DNA of 64,000 nt from Ilyonectria destructans (GCA_020740775.1 JAHEWK010000025.1:434001-498000); one strand, 5' to 3'. Counted from the stretch's first letter, positions 9,309 through 22,068 are shown. A program made the numbers and translations. Notes: a model not told the origin generated them from the sequence alone.

Positions 9309-12300
9309 TTAGTTCGACAAGCTTCGCATATCAGAGAAATCGAGACGTGCTCTTGCCAAGGCTTCATCCTGCTCGGGTGACACGGCGGCAGGTCCCTCCT
9401 GTCCATTGCTCGAGATGGGCTCGCGACTGGTGAAGGCTCGGTTCTCGAGAGTCGGTCGCAACATGCCCTGTGTCCACCATCCTTATGTTTGGACGCCTTC
9501 GCTTCCGCATGCATCGCCAGCTCGCGTTCACGGTTCTTTTCGAGTAGGGGGCCCCCAAGAGTGGCGCACTTGAGAATGGTCTGTATCAAATGGTTCTGTT
9601 GCAGAGGTTTGGAAAGATACTCGTCCATCTGCGCTTGGATGCACTTCTCGCGGTCGCCCATCATCGCATGGGCTGTCAGAGCGATAATCGGGGTTCTGTG
9701 GGTACCCATTCCTCGCTCGTATTCTCGGATCTTACCCGTCGCCTCGAATCCCCCCTGTTGTTATGTTAGCCTTCCAATTAAATACGAATCACAGCCATTT
9801 AGAGAATCCTGCTGACCATGATGGGCATCTGAACGTCCATCAGAATGACGTCAAACTTCTTCTCCTTCACGGCCTCTACGGCTTCCCAACCGTTACCAAC
9901 CACTGTGACGACGTGGTGGTACTTCTCCAGGATCTTGACCGCCAATCTTTGATTGACAGTATTGTCCTCGGCAAGGAGAATCTCAAATGACTTGGTGTTA
10001 TCTGCGAGGGAGGGTGTGGCCCTGCTCTCGAGTGCTGGAATCATCCCGTTGCCTAGATCAGTGAGCTTGCACGGCGTAGTCATATAAGATGTGATGCCCA
10101 GATCCATGCACGACTTCAAGCTGACATGAACGACAGGCGCTAAGAGGACAATAGGGAGGTACTTGAAATCATCCACGGCTCTCAGCCTCATGGCGGTGTC
10201 GATCGAGTCCACGATAATGGCATCATAAGGAAGAGCGCCGCCTGTCTGCAAGCGGGTAAGGGCGGTGCTCTTTTCGGACTCGACCACCACAGGGTGGAGG
10301 CCAATCTTGTCAAGCATGCCTCGGATGACGGTTCCAGAGCCCGATTGAGCCTTATCGACGAAGAGAACCTGGTGGCCCCGGTAAGGCCGAATTTGCTGCT
10401 TAATCATCTCGCTGTCGTCGTGGGCCAGTCTAACTTGGCATGTGAAGTGGAAATCGCTGCCCTTTGCATGCTCACTGTTGACCCATAGGTCACCACCCAT
10501 CAGGTTCACCAGTCGTTTCGAAATCGATAGACCAAGACCAGTTCCACCAAATTTGCGAGTCATGGAGCCATCGGCCTGCTGAAAGGTGTCAAAAATCAAG
10601 TCCAGCTTGTCCTTGGCGATGCCGATACCGGTATCCTCCACGATAAACTCAACAGCATATTCGCCGGGCCCGACGTTACTCTGGTCTTGTCGTTCTTTGA
10701 TCGTCAGGCTGACCTCGCCGTGCTCAGTAAACTTGATAGCATTGCCGACAAGGTTGAGAATGATTTGTTTGAGACGGAAGGAGTCACCAATGACATAGTC
10801 CGGCACAGAGCTGTCTACCTTGTAGGTGAGATCCAAGAACTTTTCATTGGCCTTGACAGCAAGAGTCTTTAGGGCATTGAAGACCGTTCCCCGCAACGTA
10901 TACGGGATCTCCTCAATCACCATTCTTCTGGCTTCAATCTTGGAAAGATCCAGAATATCGTCAATGATTGTCAGGAGACTGTTGGCAAGATTATTGACGA
11001 TATTCAGCATCTCCCGTTGATACTGATCCAGATTGGTGTCGAGCGTGAGTTGGGTCATGCCAATGATGCCGTTCATGGGAGTTCGAATTTCATGAGACAT
11101 GTTGGCGAGGAACTCTGATTTTGTCTTGTTGGCCAACTCGGCAGCCTCTCTAGCCTGTGTATTCCTTTGGATAGAGTCTCTCAGGTTGGAAATCATTTGG
11201 TTGATCTTGCGTTTTAGTTCGTCCATCTCGCCGGAAGCTTCGACATCGACAAGTTTGGTAAAGTCGCCGTCGGTTGCCAGATTTGTAATATCTGAGAAGG
11301 CGCGCACTTGGGTCGTCTGCGTCGGTATTGGTATGTTGGTATTCACCTAACTTCTCCATCTTCGAACGTAGCTTACCAAGTTGCTGGCCATAGTGTTGAC
11401 ATCAGTCGTAATCTCCTTCCATCGGCCATCGAGCCCAGCCACATCAGCCTGAGCTCCCATCTTGCCATCGACACCCACGTCCTTGGCAACTCGCTGTACT
11501 TCGTAACAGAAGCTAGACAGACGGTCGACCATGTTATTGATGGTTTCTTTGAGGACTTGAATCTCTCCGTTTGCCTCGACGTCGATCTTCTGGCTCATGT
11601 CGCCATTGGCGATCGCTTGAGTCACGGCAGAGATACTTCTGACCTATGGAAATAGTTAGCACAACAATTGCAGGCAGTGACACGCAACGAGTCGTCGGGC
11701 CCGTAAGCATCCGGGTAAGGAGCCTTGCCTGGACTGTGAGGTTCGAGGCCATGGTGTTGACGTTTTCAGTCAAATCTTTCCATTTGCCCTCAACATTGGC
11801 GACTTGGGCCTGTCCACCAAGAGTTCCATCCGTGCCGACTTCACGAGCAACCTTGCTCACTTCCACAGCGAAGGTACCAAGTCGATCTACCATCTGGTTT
11901 ATGGTATTCTTGAGCTCCAGAATCTCTCCCTGGACTTCAACACCGATCTTCTTTGTCAGATCGCCCTTGGCCACAGCCGTGGTGACTTTGGCGATTTCTC
12001 GCACTTGGGTTGTCAGGTTCATGGCCATGCCATTTACGTTTTCCGTGAGATCTCCCCAGGTGCCTTCGACATCGTGGACAGTGGCCTGTCCACCCAATCG
12101 GCCTTCCGTTCCAACCTCTCTAGCAATCTTGGTGACCTCACGGGCAAACTGCTGTAGTTGATCGACCATGGAGTTGATGGTCGACTTGAGCTCGAAGATC
12201 TCTCCCCTGCAGTCGGCCTGGACTTTTTGGGTCAAATCTCCCTTGGCGACGGCTGTCGTGACCTTGATAATGTCGCGTACTTGGGTCGTCAAATTGTTGG

Positions 12301-13523
12301 CCATGGCGTTTACGTTGACGGTTAAATCGTTCCACATGCCCTGAACTCCCCCAACATCGGCCTGTCCACCCAACATACCTTCAGTTCCGACATCTCTTGC
12401 CACACGCGTCACCTCGGAAGCGAAGGTTCGTAATTGGTCAACCATGGTGTTGATGGTCTGTTGCAGTTGCAGGATTTCACCTCGCGCAGGTCTTTCGATC
12501 TTCTTGGTCAAGTCTCCGTGAGCCACGGCGGTTGTTACCGACGCAATTTCTCGTACTGTATTGTCTCAAATTAGATAAATGACAAGAGCTTCGGCGGGCG
12601 CTGTGGGCAAGTTTACCTTGATCAGTCAGGTTCTGCGCCATGACGTTCACTGGAAGGATTTGTTAGATATTATTGGGGCAATGGGTGGTTCTCAGGGAGA
12701 TACCATTGTCTGTCAATTCTTTCCACGTTCCATCAACTCCACCGATCTTAGCCTGACCACCCAACAAGCCTTCGGTGCCGACCTCGCGGGCTACGCGCGA
12801 GACTTCGCTGGCAAAGGTTTGCAGTTGATCCATCATGGCGTTGATGGTCCGCTTGAAAGTGGTGATTTCAGGATCCATTTCGACAGTATTCATTCTGACC
12901 TTCATGGTCAAATCACCACGCGCGACTGCCGTCACAATCTCACCGATTTCACGGAGAGCCTTTTGGAAGGCCTCGTTGGCCTTCTGGTGCTTCCAGAGCT
13001 CGCGTTCTAGAGTTGCGATGCGTTCTTGCTCCAAAACCTCGAGAGGACGCTCCTGCAATTGCTTCTGTTCAAGGAGCTGGGCATTGACACCCGCGAGCCC
13101 TTCACGCTGGCAATCGAGCAGCTTCGACTGGTCATCGACATGATCTCGAAGTCCTTCGAAGGCTTCCTTGGTCAGCTGGATAGACGGCAGATGCGGAGAG
13201 TGCAAGCTACCTTGGGCGTGGAAGACCTTGGTCTTGGGGCGGGAAGGTAGGGAGAGGCCATCTTCGCCAAACAGCGAGTCCATCGTCTCGTTGGGGGTCT
13301 CGGGGAAAGCGGTGGTAGTGGTGGATGTCTGGCCCTCGAGCTTGCCAACACGCAGTGCGAGTTTCTGGATTTCAATCTCGAGGTTTCGCTTGGCAGGCGT
13401 CTCGCGGCCGGGGAGCTTAACGTTGGAGGCAACGCCCACGGGGATCGAGCCAGGCGAGCGTGAGTCCGGGGCAATTGAGGCTACGATCTCGGCGGCGGCC
13501 GCCAGAGACGCATCGTCGGCCAT
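9309..13523 (-). CDS. nikA: Group III hybrid histidine kinase (Nik1/Os-1/TcsC type)
   Basis: Cytoplasmic osmosensing hybrid kinase feeding the Hog1 MAP-kinase phosphorelay; in this family it is the target pathway of phenylpyrrole and dicarboximide fungicides. Start ATG at 13521-13523 ([19 protein letters not shown]). Exons: 12704-13523, 12617-12649 (33 bp), 11729-12555, 11377-11643, 9817-11316 and up to 9754. The fourth-exon donor is GC (GC-AG intron 11644-11728). Six HAMP repeats follow one another, each starting GDLT or similar and ending TIN.MVDQL. The H-box is [18 protein letters not shown], the N-box NLVGNAIKF, the G-boxes DTGIGIAKD and [11 protein letters not shown] receiver domain has ILLAEDN, phospho-Asp in VILMDVQMP and Lys in LSKPL. 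After the receiver the annotated frame runs to 9116, but the tail expected for the family ([17 protein letters not shown] to RSLSN, stop at 9309) is in another frame from about 9460, so one base is lost there. Confidence 0.95.
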
Positions 13524-14522
13524 TCTGCACGGCAGAGTCTGCTGAGCCGCAGTCAAGCGACGGGAGCTTCAAGAGAGCGTTTCGGACGTTAGCGGAGGGA
13601 TATTCGGACGAAACGACGATGGCAGAGGCACAGAAATCAGTGTGTGAATGAGGGCACGGCGGCGCAGCGGGATGGCGAGGGGCGGGCGCCTTGGAGACGA
13701 GGCACAGCGGCGACCGAAATCAACGACAGAGCAGTGGAAGACGGCAGGGCATTCTCGAACCAGGGTATAAAGGAGAGGCGGCGACGGCAATCAAGGGATT
13801 CGGACCGCGGCTGTGGCAGGCTTGGAGTGAACGAGATGCGGCGAGAGAGATCGTTGGCAGGTCGGCCCTAACGTTATATTGTCTCGAAATCGGATTCGGA
13901 GGGGGGGCCGATTGAAGGCCGTGAAAGGTGGAAGCGCAGAATGAGGTAGGGCGAGACTTGGGCGCTTGGGCGGTGCGAGATGCTGGAAGACTGATTGGGG
14001 ATGGGGGGAAGGACATAAGATGGCCCTTGTAGCAGCAGGGTCTTCGGGCCCCTCTTGGCGGTTGGCGGCTGACTTCTGAGGGGCAGGCACTGTAGCTTAC
14101 GTACTGCCTACCTTGGTACTTATTCCGCTGCAGACGTGGGCAAAAGGTACCCAGTAGGTAGGTATGTAGGTAGGTGAGGTAGGTATCGCAGTCATACACT
14201 ACAAAGTCTTGCTCGCGATGGCAATAGAACGAGTGGGAGTTCAAGAGAGAGGAGATAAGGTGGGACCCCGACAGCCTTAGTACCTACTGTGGCTTCCAAC
14301 CAGGTTCGGCCTCTTTTGTTCGGGGGGCGTGAGATGGGATTACTGTTGAGATCCGTTGTTTGACGGATCAATGGCTATTCCGATCCATTGGTGGCTGGGA
14401 TGTGGATGTCTTCTTGTCAATAGCTCCGCTGGTTAGCGCTAGTTTTTTCCTTCAATTCAATACAACATGCTCATTTCAACATTGGTATCTATGCATATGG
14501 GACACTCGTCGTCCCAGTTAAA
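13524..14522. promoter_or_regulatory. Upstream region of nikA
   Basis: About 1 kb with G-rich plus strand (C/T-rich on the nikA sense strand), as is usual for long fungal leaders. A TAGG/TAGGTAGG microsatellite sits at 14155-14186. No upstream exon is needed for nikA, and no other gene is supported here. Confidence 0.4.
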
Positions 14523-14726
14523 CTACTTGACCATGCGACGTCCTTTCTGGAACTCAAGCTGAGCGCAGGTATTGTAGAAGAGCTCTAAATTCTGGTTAGA
14601 TAAGAAAGGTAGAGAACCAGCCGAACTCACGAAGTGGGATTTCAGGGGCCGCTTATACAACACGAATTCGTTTGAAACACTCCCTCGCCGCAGAGGCCGC
14701 TGAAAGTCCGCACGGCCCGGCTCCAT
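14523..14726 (-). other. Possible small spliced ORF downstream of the lyase
   Basis: ATG at 14724-14726 overlaps the lyase stop codon (TAATG). A minus-strand intron with GTGAGT donor and TCTAACCAG end (14592-14630, 39 bp) joins SNEFVLYKRPLKSHF to NLELFYNTCAQLEFQKGRR and a stop at 14523. The second exon looks coding, but the intron is short and the family is unknown. It may be the remnant of a longer neighbour. Confidence 0.25.
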
Positions 14727-16068
14727 TAGTATGATCCCAGGACTCGATCGACCATTTCGGCAGATAGACCAAGGTATTCGGTAGGATCGAGCAGCTTTTC
14801 TAGAGCGGCTCTGTCCAGGACAGAAGAAATCTCCTGGGTCTCTACCAACAGATCGAGCAATGGCCGTCCGCTGACGATGGCTTGTCGGCTGATTTCATAC
14901 ACCAGGTTATGGGCTCGCTGCCGGCTGAGATGAGGTGCCAGTCCCATCATCACGGCTTCAGCACAGATTAGACCATTGGTGATCTTCAAATTGGAACGCA
15001 TGCGTGTGATGTACACCTCCAGGCCTGTGAGGAGCGCCCGTGCCTGCTGCAGGGCACCAGAGCTCAACAAGAAGATCTCGGGCACGGCAAGCCATTCAGA
15101 TTCCCAGGGGCCGGTGGAGCGCTCGTGATCCTCGACCATGACGTCCAGAAGGGCCGCCATCAGTTGGCGTACCATAACCGTGCAGGCGTGAATGTAGTTG
15201 CGGGATATCGGATTACGCTTCTGCGGCATGGTGCTGCTGGAGCCGCTATCTTTAGTGTAAGGCTCGAAGGCCTCGCAGACCTCCGTTTGCATTAGCAGCT
15301 TCACATCTGTCGCAATCTTGCCCAGAGTCCCGTCACCAGTCCCAAGAAGCAGCCGACCTCTGCAATGCGGTCGCGTGCGGTGTGCCAGGCAATTTCCGGT
15401 TGGCCCAATCCGAATTCCGCCATTAGCCCTTCTTGAACTCTGAGTCCAGCGTCGCCCAGCGAAGCGAGCGTACCAGCAGCACCGCCAAACTCGCCTACTA
15501 GCACCCTCGGATGCAGTTCTGCTAGCCGCTGCTGGTGACGCTGGATGGCGGAGAGCCAGGTGGCAACTTTGTAGCCGAAGGTGATCGGGACCGCCTGCTG
15601 TAGGTTGCTGCGACCTGCCATTGGCGTATCGCGGTAACGGCGAGCGAGGCCAGCCAGAGAATCGACTATTGCTTTCAGATCCTGCTCGACTAGAGCGAGT
15701 GCCTCTCGGATCTGCATGATGGTGGCTGCATCGGTGATATCTTGGGTGGTCGCTCCCCAATGACAATATTCCCCAAAACTATCCGAGCAGACATCTACCA
15801 GCTGCTGGACTACTGGCAGGACAGGATAGCCGATCAACTCCGTTTGGTTCTTCAGTTTTGCCATATCAATACTGTCGAGTGTGCATTTGGCTGCGATCTC
15901 ATTGGCAGCGTGTTGGGGAATGAGACCAATTTTGGCCTGCACTTGCGCCAGTGCCGCCTCAATATCAAGGTAACATTGCAAACGATGCTCGTCCGTGAAT
16001 ACGCGGCGCATCGCCTCCGAGCTGAAGATGTCGCGGAATATTGCAGAGTCGATTGCTGTGGACGCCAT
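14726..16068 (-). pseudogene. Adenylosuccinate-lyase / 3-carboxymuconate-cycloisomerase family lyase, one frameshift
   Basis: Fumarase/aspartase superfamily lyase; members cleave C-N bonds in purine synthesis (adenylosuccinate) or form lactones in protocatechuate breakdown (CMLE). Start ATG at 16066-16068 (MASTAIDSAIFRDIFSSEAM); stop TAA at 14726. Seen motifs: EYCHWGATTQDITDAA (helix with the catalytic His region), GRSNLQQAVPITFGYK, and the superfamily signature SSTMPQKRNPI near 15220, with the serine loop intact. The catalytic residues are all present, and the length (about 448 aa) is normal for the family. At 15328/15329 the frame breaks: FLGLVTG continues as TLGKIATDVKL only if one base is added beside a GGG run. 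Either a recent inactivation or an assembly indel. Substrate cannot be fixed from sequence; the HWGATTQD form fits CMLE-like members. Confidence 0.8.
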
Positions 16069-17782
16069 TGGTATTTCCTCTTGCCTTCATTATCCTGGAT
16101 CATTCCACCGTCGCAGCATCCAGTAAATGAACTATTAAAAGCCGCACAGCGTGATCAAATAGAATTACGTCATTTGCGCTTCATTGGAAAGTGGGACAAC
16201 TCGATCCAATACGGAATGTCAATGTCAGTACGGTAGAGTCGAGCATGTGAATCCACCCTTCTGAGTAACATCCATGCGACGGTTCTCCGTGACGACCTCC
16301 TCGAGGCCAAGATTCGTCGATGTCATCGCCAATGGCTCATAGGCTCCGCTGAGAACTGCGGCGTATTTCCCGGCAAACCCCGCAAACCACTCGGGAGAGG
16401 AGGCTCGTTGTCGATACATGTATTGCCATTACGGTCCGTACTTATCCCATCGACTATCAAAACGCTTCACCTACGTACTGTACGGGGATCTCCACCAATC
16501 AAAAGTCCGCACACAAGTGGTACTTCCATTCCTTATATTTTTTGCCCATGAAAGAGGTACCCACAATGATCCCGTCTACAAAGTGCTACATCGCATTCCG
16601 CGCCCGACCTCGTTTGGGGCACACTTTTCCTGTTTCCTGATACCCTGAAGTGGTCACCGAAGATTCTAGAAACTTAACAGCTCGAGAGCTACCTTTAATT
16701 TCCTCTCTACAAATCCCCGCCCAATCGCTCGCCCGCACCACATTGCCTCATACTCTTCTCGCGTGTGCGGCCCCAAAATTGGGACACGTCCCAGTTTAGT
16801 CCTGAAAAAAGTAACCTGCCGAGGTTAGCACGGCTGGCATGGAGCTAAGCACTGAGGCAGGTGGCGCTACCAAACCGTTCGGTAGCGGTAGTGGTGGTGG
16901 TCACGGGCCAGGTAACGGACCCTCGCATTCACGCTGACCTGGCACCGACATTCCAACCAGAATCTGTACAATTTGGCTATTCAACACCCGCGGCAACGCC
17001 CCCCAAGACATTAACCCGAGGCTATCATCGTCGCGTCATTAACTTACCCTAGTTATAAAAAATTAGTGATAGAACGTGATAAAGAGACAAAAGAGTATCC
17101 CCACTGATTTGTTGAGGGATCTGGAGACTGCTCTAATGTATGCGGATCCATCAATAGACATGCTCTGCAACATTGATTGGTTCCACATGGTGATTCGTAC
17201 GTCACTCTGATATCTAGCGAGGCGACCTCACTGTTTTCAAACATGAAGATGGGGGGAAATGCATTAATATCATGCTATGTACATTGATTATGACGAAATA
17301 AATTTTATTTGTTGGGAAAAGCGTTGCCACGTACTTAAGAGGTCTCTGTCCACATCCGCCCCGAAGTAGAGCGGGATGCGAACAAGGTCGATAGTTCGTA
17401 TAGCAGAGTTCACGCACGCTTGCGGCACGACGCAGGTTCTTACCCCAAAGGTGTCTCACATGCCAACAGTATTATTGCAGAGTAGTCGGAAAGTTTCGAG
17501 CCACCTGCAGTTGGTCTCTAGTCGTACTGGGATAAAGACCCATCGTTTGCCAATCGTCAAGTGTAGCTTGAATTATAATGTCTTTTTATACGCAGTTCGT
17601 GAGAAAATGTGCAATGCGGGGTGCAGGATCCCACTCTTAACTGCAACTTGCAGGCAGGCTGCTGACGTATAAGTTTGGAGCAGACCTAAGGAGCGACCCA
17701 TATCACTATTCTCTCAGACATCCAGACCCCGTGCCCTCGTCGACTCCCTCATCACTGGGCTATCCATGTCGAATCAAAGGAT
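16069..17782. other. Intergenic region between lyase and reg1-like gene
   Basis: About 1.7 kb. Short open frames occur (for example 16225-16419 minus) but none has a recognisable domain or supported splice sites. The promoter of the reg1-like gene must lie in the right part; an out-of-frame upstream ATG occurs at 17766, 17 bp before the chosen start. Confidence 0.45.
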
Positions 17783-19257
17783 ATGTCCTGTCCCTATATC
17801 CATTCCCGAAAAAACAATTACGGTGTGGCACTGGACGATAGCCTAGAAACCCCACCGAGCCCCCAGACGGACGACTCGTATGCCGCCTCGCCCGCCGGCT
17901 ATGATAACCCAGAGGATACATCAAGGCCGAGGACTCCAGAGTTACCAGAGCTCATTCAGCGTGCTGGAGACGACAGTGAAGTGAACGTCCGCCCGTGGGG
18001 GAATGTCGATTACCTTTCTCACAACTGGCAGGAGGAGGACATCTGGTCATCATGGAAATATGTCACCTCCCGCCGAGAAGAGTACCCGAACAGTGCCCGT
18101 CTAGGAAATGCGGCCTGGAGAACATGGGCGAAACGCAAGAACAGCCTGAAGACTCTGCCTCCCGAGACGCTCAACGGGTAAGGACGACGGAATTCGATGT
18201 AAATATCAAGTTAACACTGTGTAGGCTGAAGGATGGTGATGTAGATTGGCTCTATGGCCCTCTTCAACTAGGCGGGAGCAAGATCTACTGTACACAGACT
18301 GGGTCTTCCAGTGTCTTATTATCTAAGCCCAACTCAGTGGTCAACATCAACAAAAAGCCCATTCTGAAGAAAAGGAGCGTGTCCGATACCATGCTGCAGG
18401 GGCCTGCATCATCATCATCATCATTAATCCTTCAGCAGGGAGCAGCAGCAGTCCAAGAGCAGGAGGGAGATAGTTACAGATTCACAAAGTCTACATTTGA
18501 TCGAGCAGCGATGGCGGATTATATCATGTCCCCCTTCTCTTCAAGACGAATAAGCCGCGATACCTCTAGTGTATTGCCAACGCCAACATCCTCTGGGATC
18601 TCATCGCCATGCGTCGAGCGAAAACACAGCCACTTCAATGACAAAGTCGAGCAATGTATCGCCGTCGAGGCTGTGGACGGCGACGATGATATTGATACCG
18701 ATCAACTTGGCGACAGTGATTCCGATGACGGCGTCATGATGAAGCTGGCGCGGCCACGAAAGCGGGCTCCCCTGATCAGGAAGAAGCCGAAGAAGGGAAA
18801 GAACTCATTGCCTTTCGACGGGAAAATGATTACGATACTTCCATCAACAATGCTCAAGCACCAAGAAGATATGCTGGAGGTCCCAGAGACGGCGATAAAA
18901 GACAACACTGATACCTTCCGCAGTCCTATTGTCCCGCTATCCTCATCACAAGAGGCGCTTCATCCATCCAAGATATTGACCAGGTTCTTCGGCGAAGACG
19001 AGGCCGAGGATATGATGGATGTTGATGTAAACTCAGGCTGGTATGACTCTGAGAGTTTCGAAGATCTTAATTTGCATCGTCGGACTTCTGCAGACAGCTT
19101 GACTGCCGAGCCAGTTGGCATGCGTCGCACCCCGTCCGGCATGTTTATGCCATATGAGGAGGAGCAGCCATCGTCGAACGATGGGATATTTGGTCGCGTT
19201 GTTGACACTGTTAACACGGTCAGGGACATTGCCTATGTTCTTTGGAATGTGGGCTAG
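17783..19257 (+). CDS. reg1: Reg1/Hex2-like regulatory subunit of protein phosphatase 1
   Basis: Two exons: 17783-18177 and 18225-19257, joined over a 47-bp GTAAGG-GTAG intron. The N-terminal part has the conserved block LGNAAWRTWAKRKNSLKTLP followed after the intron by LKDGDVDWLYGPLQ, the DUF1752-type region shared by Reg1-like and AreA-N-terminal proteins. Further on, KHSHFNDKVEQCIAVE is the family's PP1-contact block (RVxF-like, HFND.VEQC). The rest is disordered, with acidic patches (DGDDDIDTDQLGDSDSDD), a basic nuclear-type stretch (RPRKRAPLIRKKPKKGK) and a hydrophobic end (IAYVLWNVG). In yeast Reg1 directs Glc7 to Snf1 for glucose repression; the same role is inferred. Length (about 475 aa) is shorter than many Reg1 homologues. 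An upstream out-of-frame ATG may dampen translation. Confidence 0.75.
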
Positions 19258-19567
19258 AGGAGGGGAAGTCTTTTGATACGGCATTTCATGTCTTGCTCTT
19301 TGGAGACTGCTCCTTCGATAAGCTATTTCTTCCTCGGTCATTGTTGACAGTGTTGCTAATAATGTGACAATAAAACAATATATTGCAATACATACAATAC
19401 AATATGCGTTTTCTGATGGGAATTGATATACAGGCATGACATTTTTGATACACGGGCATGACTTTTATGACATCTGATTGGATAGGACCCTCTTTTGTTA
19501 GTACATCTCGGTTCTGCCGACAGCTCTAATTTGTACCCAGAGTTTAGCTGTACAAAATCATCGCTTA

Positions 19568-19894
19568 GTGACTGACGCGACGCGATCCAGCTCTCCATCA
19601 GATAGCTATCCATTGCCAGTCTCCCAGCCCTTGACGATAAAGACCTTCATTATGTCCCCATCCGAGTCTCCTCCTAGCTCAGAGAGCAATTCAAGACGCC
19701 GAACCCGAGGCCTAGCCCGAGCGATCAATCACGTCCTCGAAAACGACAGCGACAGAGCCGACAAGCCGGGTCCAGCCCACCGCTACGTACGGATAGACCA
19801 CAGTCAGCTCGTAGCGCCGCGAGTATCGGCCAGCACTACGGTATCGGCGACGAAGATGCGCTCGGAAATCTTTTCGCACCTTATCCAGAATTGA
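19568..19894 (+). CDS. Hypothetical 108-aa ORF, weak
   Basis: ATG at 19568 or the internal ATG at 19652 (MSPSESPPSSESNSRRRTRG). Ser/Pro/Arg-rich, no domain. It could be a first exon of a lost gene or a shadow. The stretch from 19895 to 20629 holds nothing else I can support. Confidence 0.25.
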   Translation: MTDATRSSSPSDSYPLPVSQPLTIKTFIMSPSESPPSSESNSRRRTRGLARAINHVLENDSDRADKPGPAHRYVRIDHSQLVAPRVSASTTVSATKMRSEIFSHLIQN

Positions 19895-20629
19895 ATGTTC
19901 TTATTCCAGCTCGTCCGAAGCCACGAATCTGTGCATATGTTTCCTGAATGCGCGCCCATGTCCGTTTAATCAATCAATCATGTCCGTTTAATTCGACCGG
20001 CATATTGCATGCCTCAAGTACAAGCTAACTAGCAATGTGCTCGGACCTTGTTAAAACACCAAGTACCCTTTGGCGCTATCACAGTGCCGAGACTGATCTC
20101 ATGGGATAAGCCATCCCTTTGAGGCGCCTTGCTGGATGTGCAGGTGAGGGTGAGGCGAGGGCCCATCCGACCGCGGCGGTAATGTCTGGGGGCCTGGGAG
20201 GCGAAGATATCGAATAAGCGGCTTGACGCCTCGACGGGCGGACTTAGGGATGCTGTGCCTCTCTTTAAGGTGCGTAGAGACACAATTTCCATTGGCTTTG
20301 AGCGCGAACTTGCATTTGATGTATATAATTGCTGGCTCTGGATGATTGAAGGAAAGCTCGAGGGCCTTCAGCTGCTCAAGCTGTTTCTACCTTTCTACGC
20401 TTATGATGACCATGCTAGTAGAGATGATTCCGATATCAAGCCAGTCTTATCAAAGTTATAGATTGCAGCAGACCTAAGACCATATTTCGTGATTATATTT
20501 TCTACAAGCCAGAAGTAACCACTACTAACATCAGCTATTCGAATTTAGCTTTCTAATGATCGTCCTCATGATTAATACGTGTCGGGAGCACTGGTGATGG
20601 TACATATTGGTAATTTTTGGAATTACTTA

Positions 20630-21065
20630 TTAGATTACAGAATCTCCTAACGTGGTCAAGCTCAAGCTCGGAAACGCACGGAAATCCTTCATCATCAAGA
20701 TGGACATTCGTATTACTTTTTGAAATAAGCTTGTAGATCCTAGTCTGGATGTAAGTTCACGTACCTTCAACTCTAGCTCTGTGGAAGGCAAGCTGATTAT
20801 GCAGCAGTCCTTATGCGTCATATGGGCTGAAAGAAGAGCCTTAAGCCTTTTGAACTCCTCTTGGAGACTATGTATCTCGACGGACAGCGCAGCATTCCTC
20901 AACTTCAGCCCTTGCAATCGGGCCTCTACGGCCGGTTTTGTTAAGCCGCAACGAAGGAGATCGTCGAAACTCTGGTCGCAAGCCATCCGAATCGACGCGC
21001 GAGGCTGTTTGTCGTGATCTCTTCAATAGTACGAAAAGTCGCTGCGTTCGACGCACTGCCGTCAA
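20630..21065 (-). pseudogene. Leucine-zipper remnant of an ATF/CREB-type bZIP factor
   Basis: A minus-strand ORF from ATG 20986 carries VEARLQGLKLRNAALSVEIH then LQEEFKRLKALLSAHMTHKD, a leucine heptad followed by the 'LK.LLLAHKDC' ending typical (from memory) of fungal AtfA-like bZIP proteins. The basic DNA-binding region that should precede it is not open in this frame; stops and frame changes occupy 21000-21065. It reads as the end of a decayed bZIP gene. A GTACGT donor-like site near 20762 may mark an old intron. Confidence 0.4.
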
Positions 21066-22068
21066 GGGTTAACAGAAGTTTGTTAAGAATTTATATCATG
21101 AAGTATTACCTAGGTCTGCTCTAGAGTCTACTGTACCTGTGGAAATAAGTATGTGGATAGGGAAGGGTGTCATTATGACATTGACGAGCCTTTATATAAC
21201 GTCTTTTCTACCATAAGTATTGCGCCTGGTTGTCAAAGCGCGGGAAACTCAAGCCTCGGTAGTGTTATACTCCGAGTGCGATGCCTGGATCGCATCTTGC
21301 TTTGGTCCCCCAGGGGTTGGCCCCGCATCCTCGAGCGCTGGTGTGGTGCACCCAGTCCTGTCTGGTTCAATACGCTCGTGACCCGACGGTAGATACGCTC
21401 GTGAGCCCCCGTTACTACGCACTGACTTGGTAAATGGGGTTAGGCTGATAGCCAACGCCCCGCAGGTGAACTATCGTGTTGGGTTAGCCCCAACACCGAA
21501 CCACTTAGCCCAAATTATAACAGCCTCTGACCAGCTGTCTCTCCAAGCCCCGCTTGCTCCCTCAGCTTCCATCCGTGTGCGTGGCAGGCATGCGTTCCGG
21601 CCACGAGGCATCGGTCCGGTATGGGCCATTGCAATAATTTATCTAATGCGTCGCGTTCATCTGGTCGGCGATAAAAGTGGACTATTGTGATATCGTTGAC
21701 CGAGAGCCATAGAATATCTCGGGTCACAGATGGCCGCTTCTGGCTCGGCGAACATGCGGGGCCGGAAGCATCCTAGATCAATACAATCAGATTTGGGATC
21801 CACCCTCTATTGAACACTATCCCTGTGATCGAATTGACCGTACGGTATCCAACACCTTCCTATTGGCTATTTGTAATCAGGAGAATGTCATGATCTTGTC
21901 AGAGGCGTCACCATCTAGCACTTGTAATTGGTAGAGACCTACCCACCGGAGCCGCTAATTGTTGGAGACAAATTGCACGGGCCAAAAGCGGAAACATGTG
22001 ATCGTGCTCCAGATCTCGCCCGGCCCTAGTCTGCTCGAAAAGGGTTGCACTGTTATCTCATTCTCTAC
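21066..22068. other. No supported gene
   Basis: Only short frames without domains or splice support. Nothing recognised. Confidence 0.5.

Noticed and set aside
14726..15766. A single 346-aa lyase frame starting at 15766
   Set aside because: Its first ~140 residues are the out-of-frame reading of the lyase N-terminus; real similarity begins only after the frameshift near 15328.
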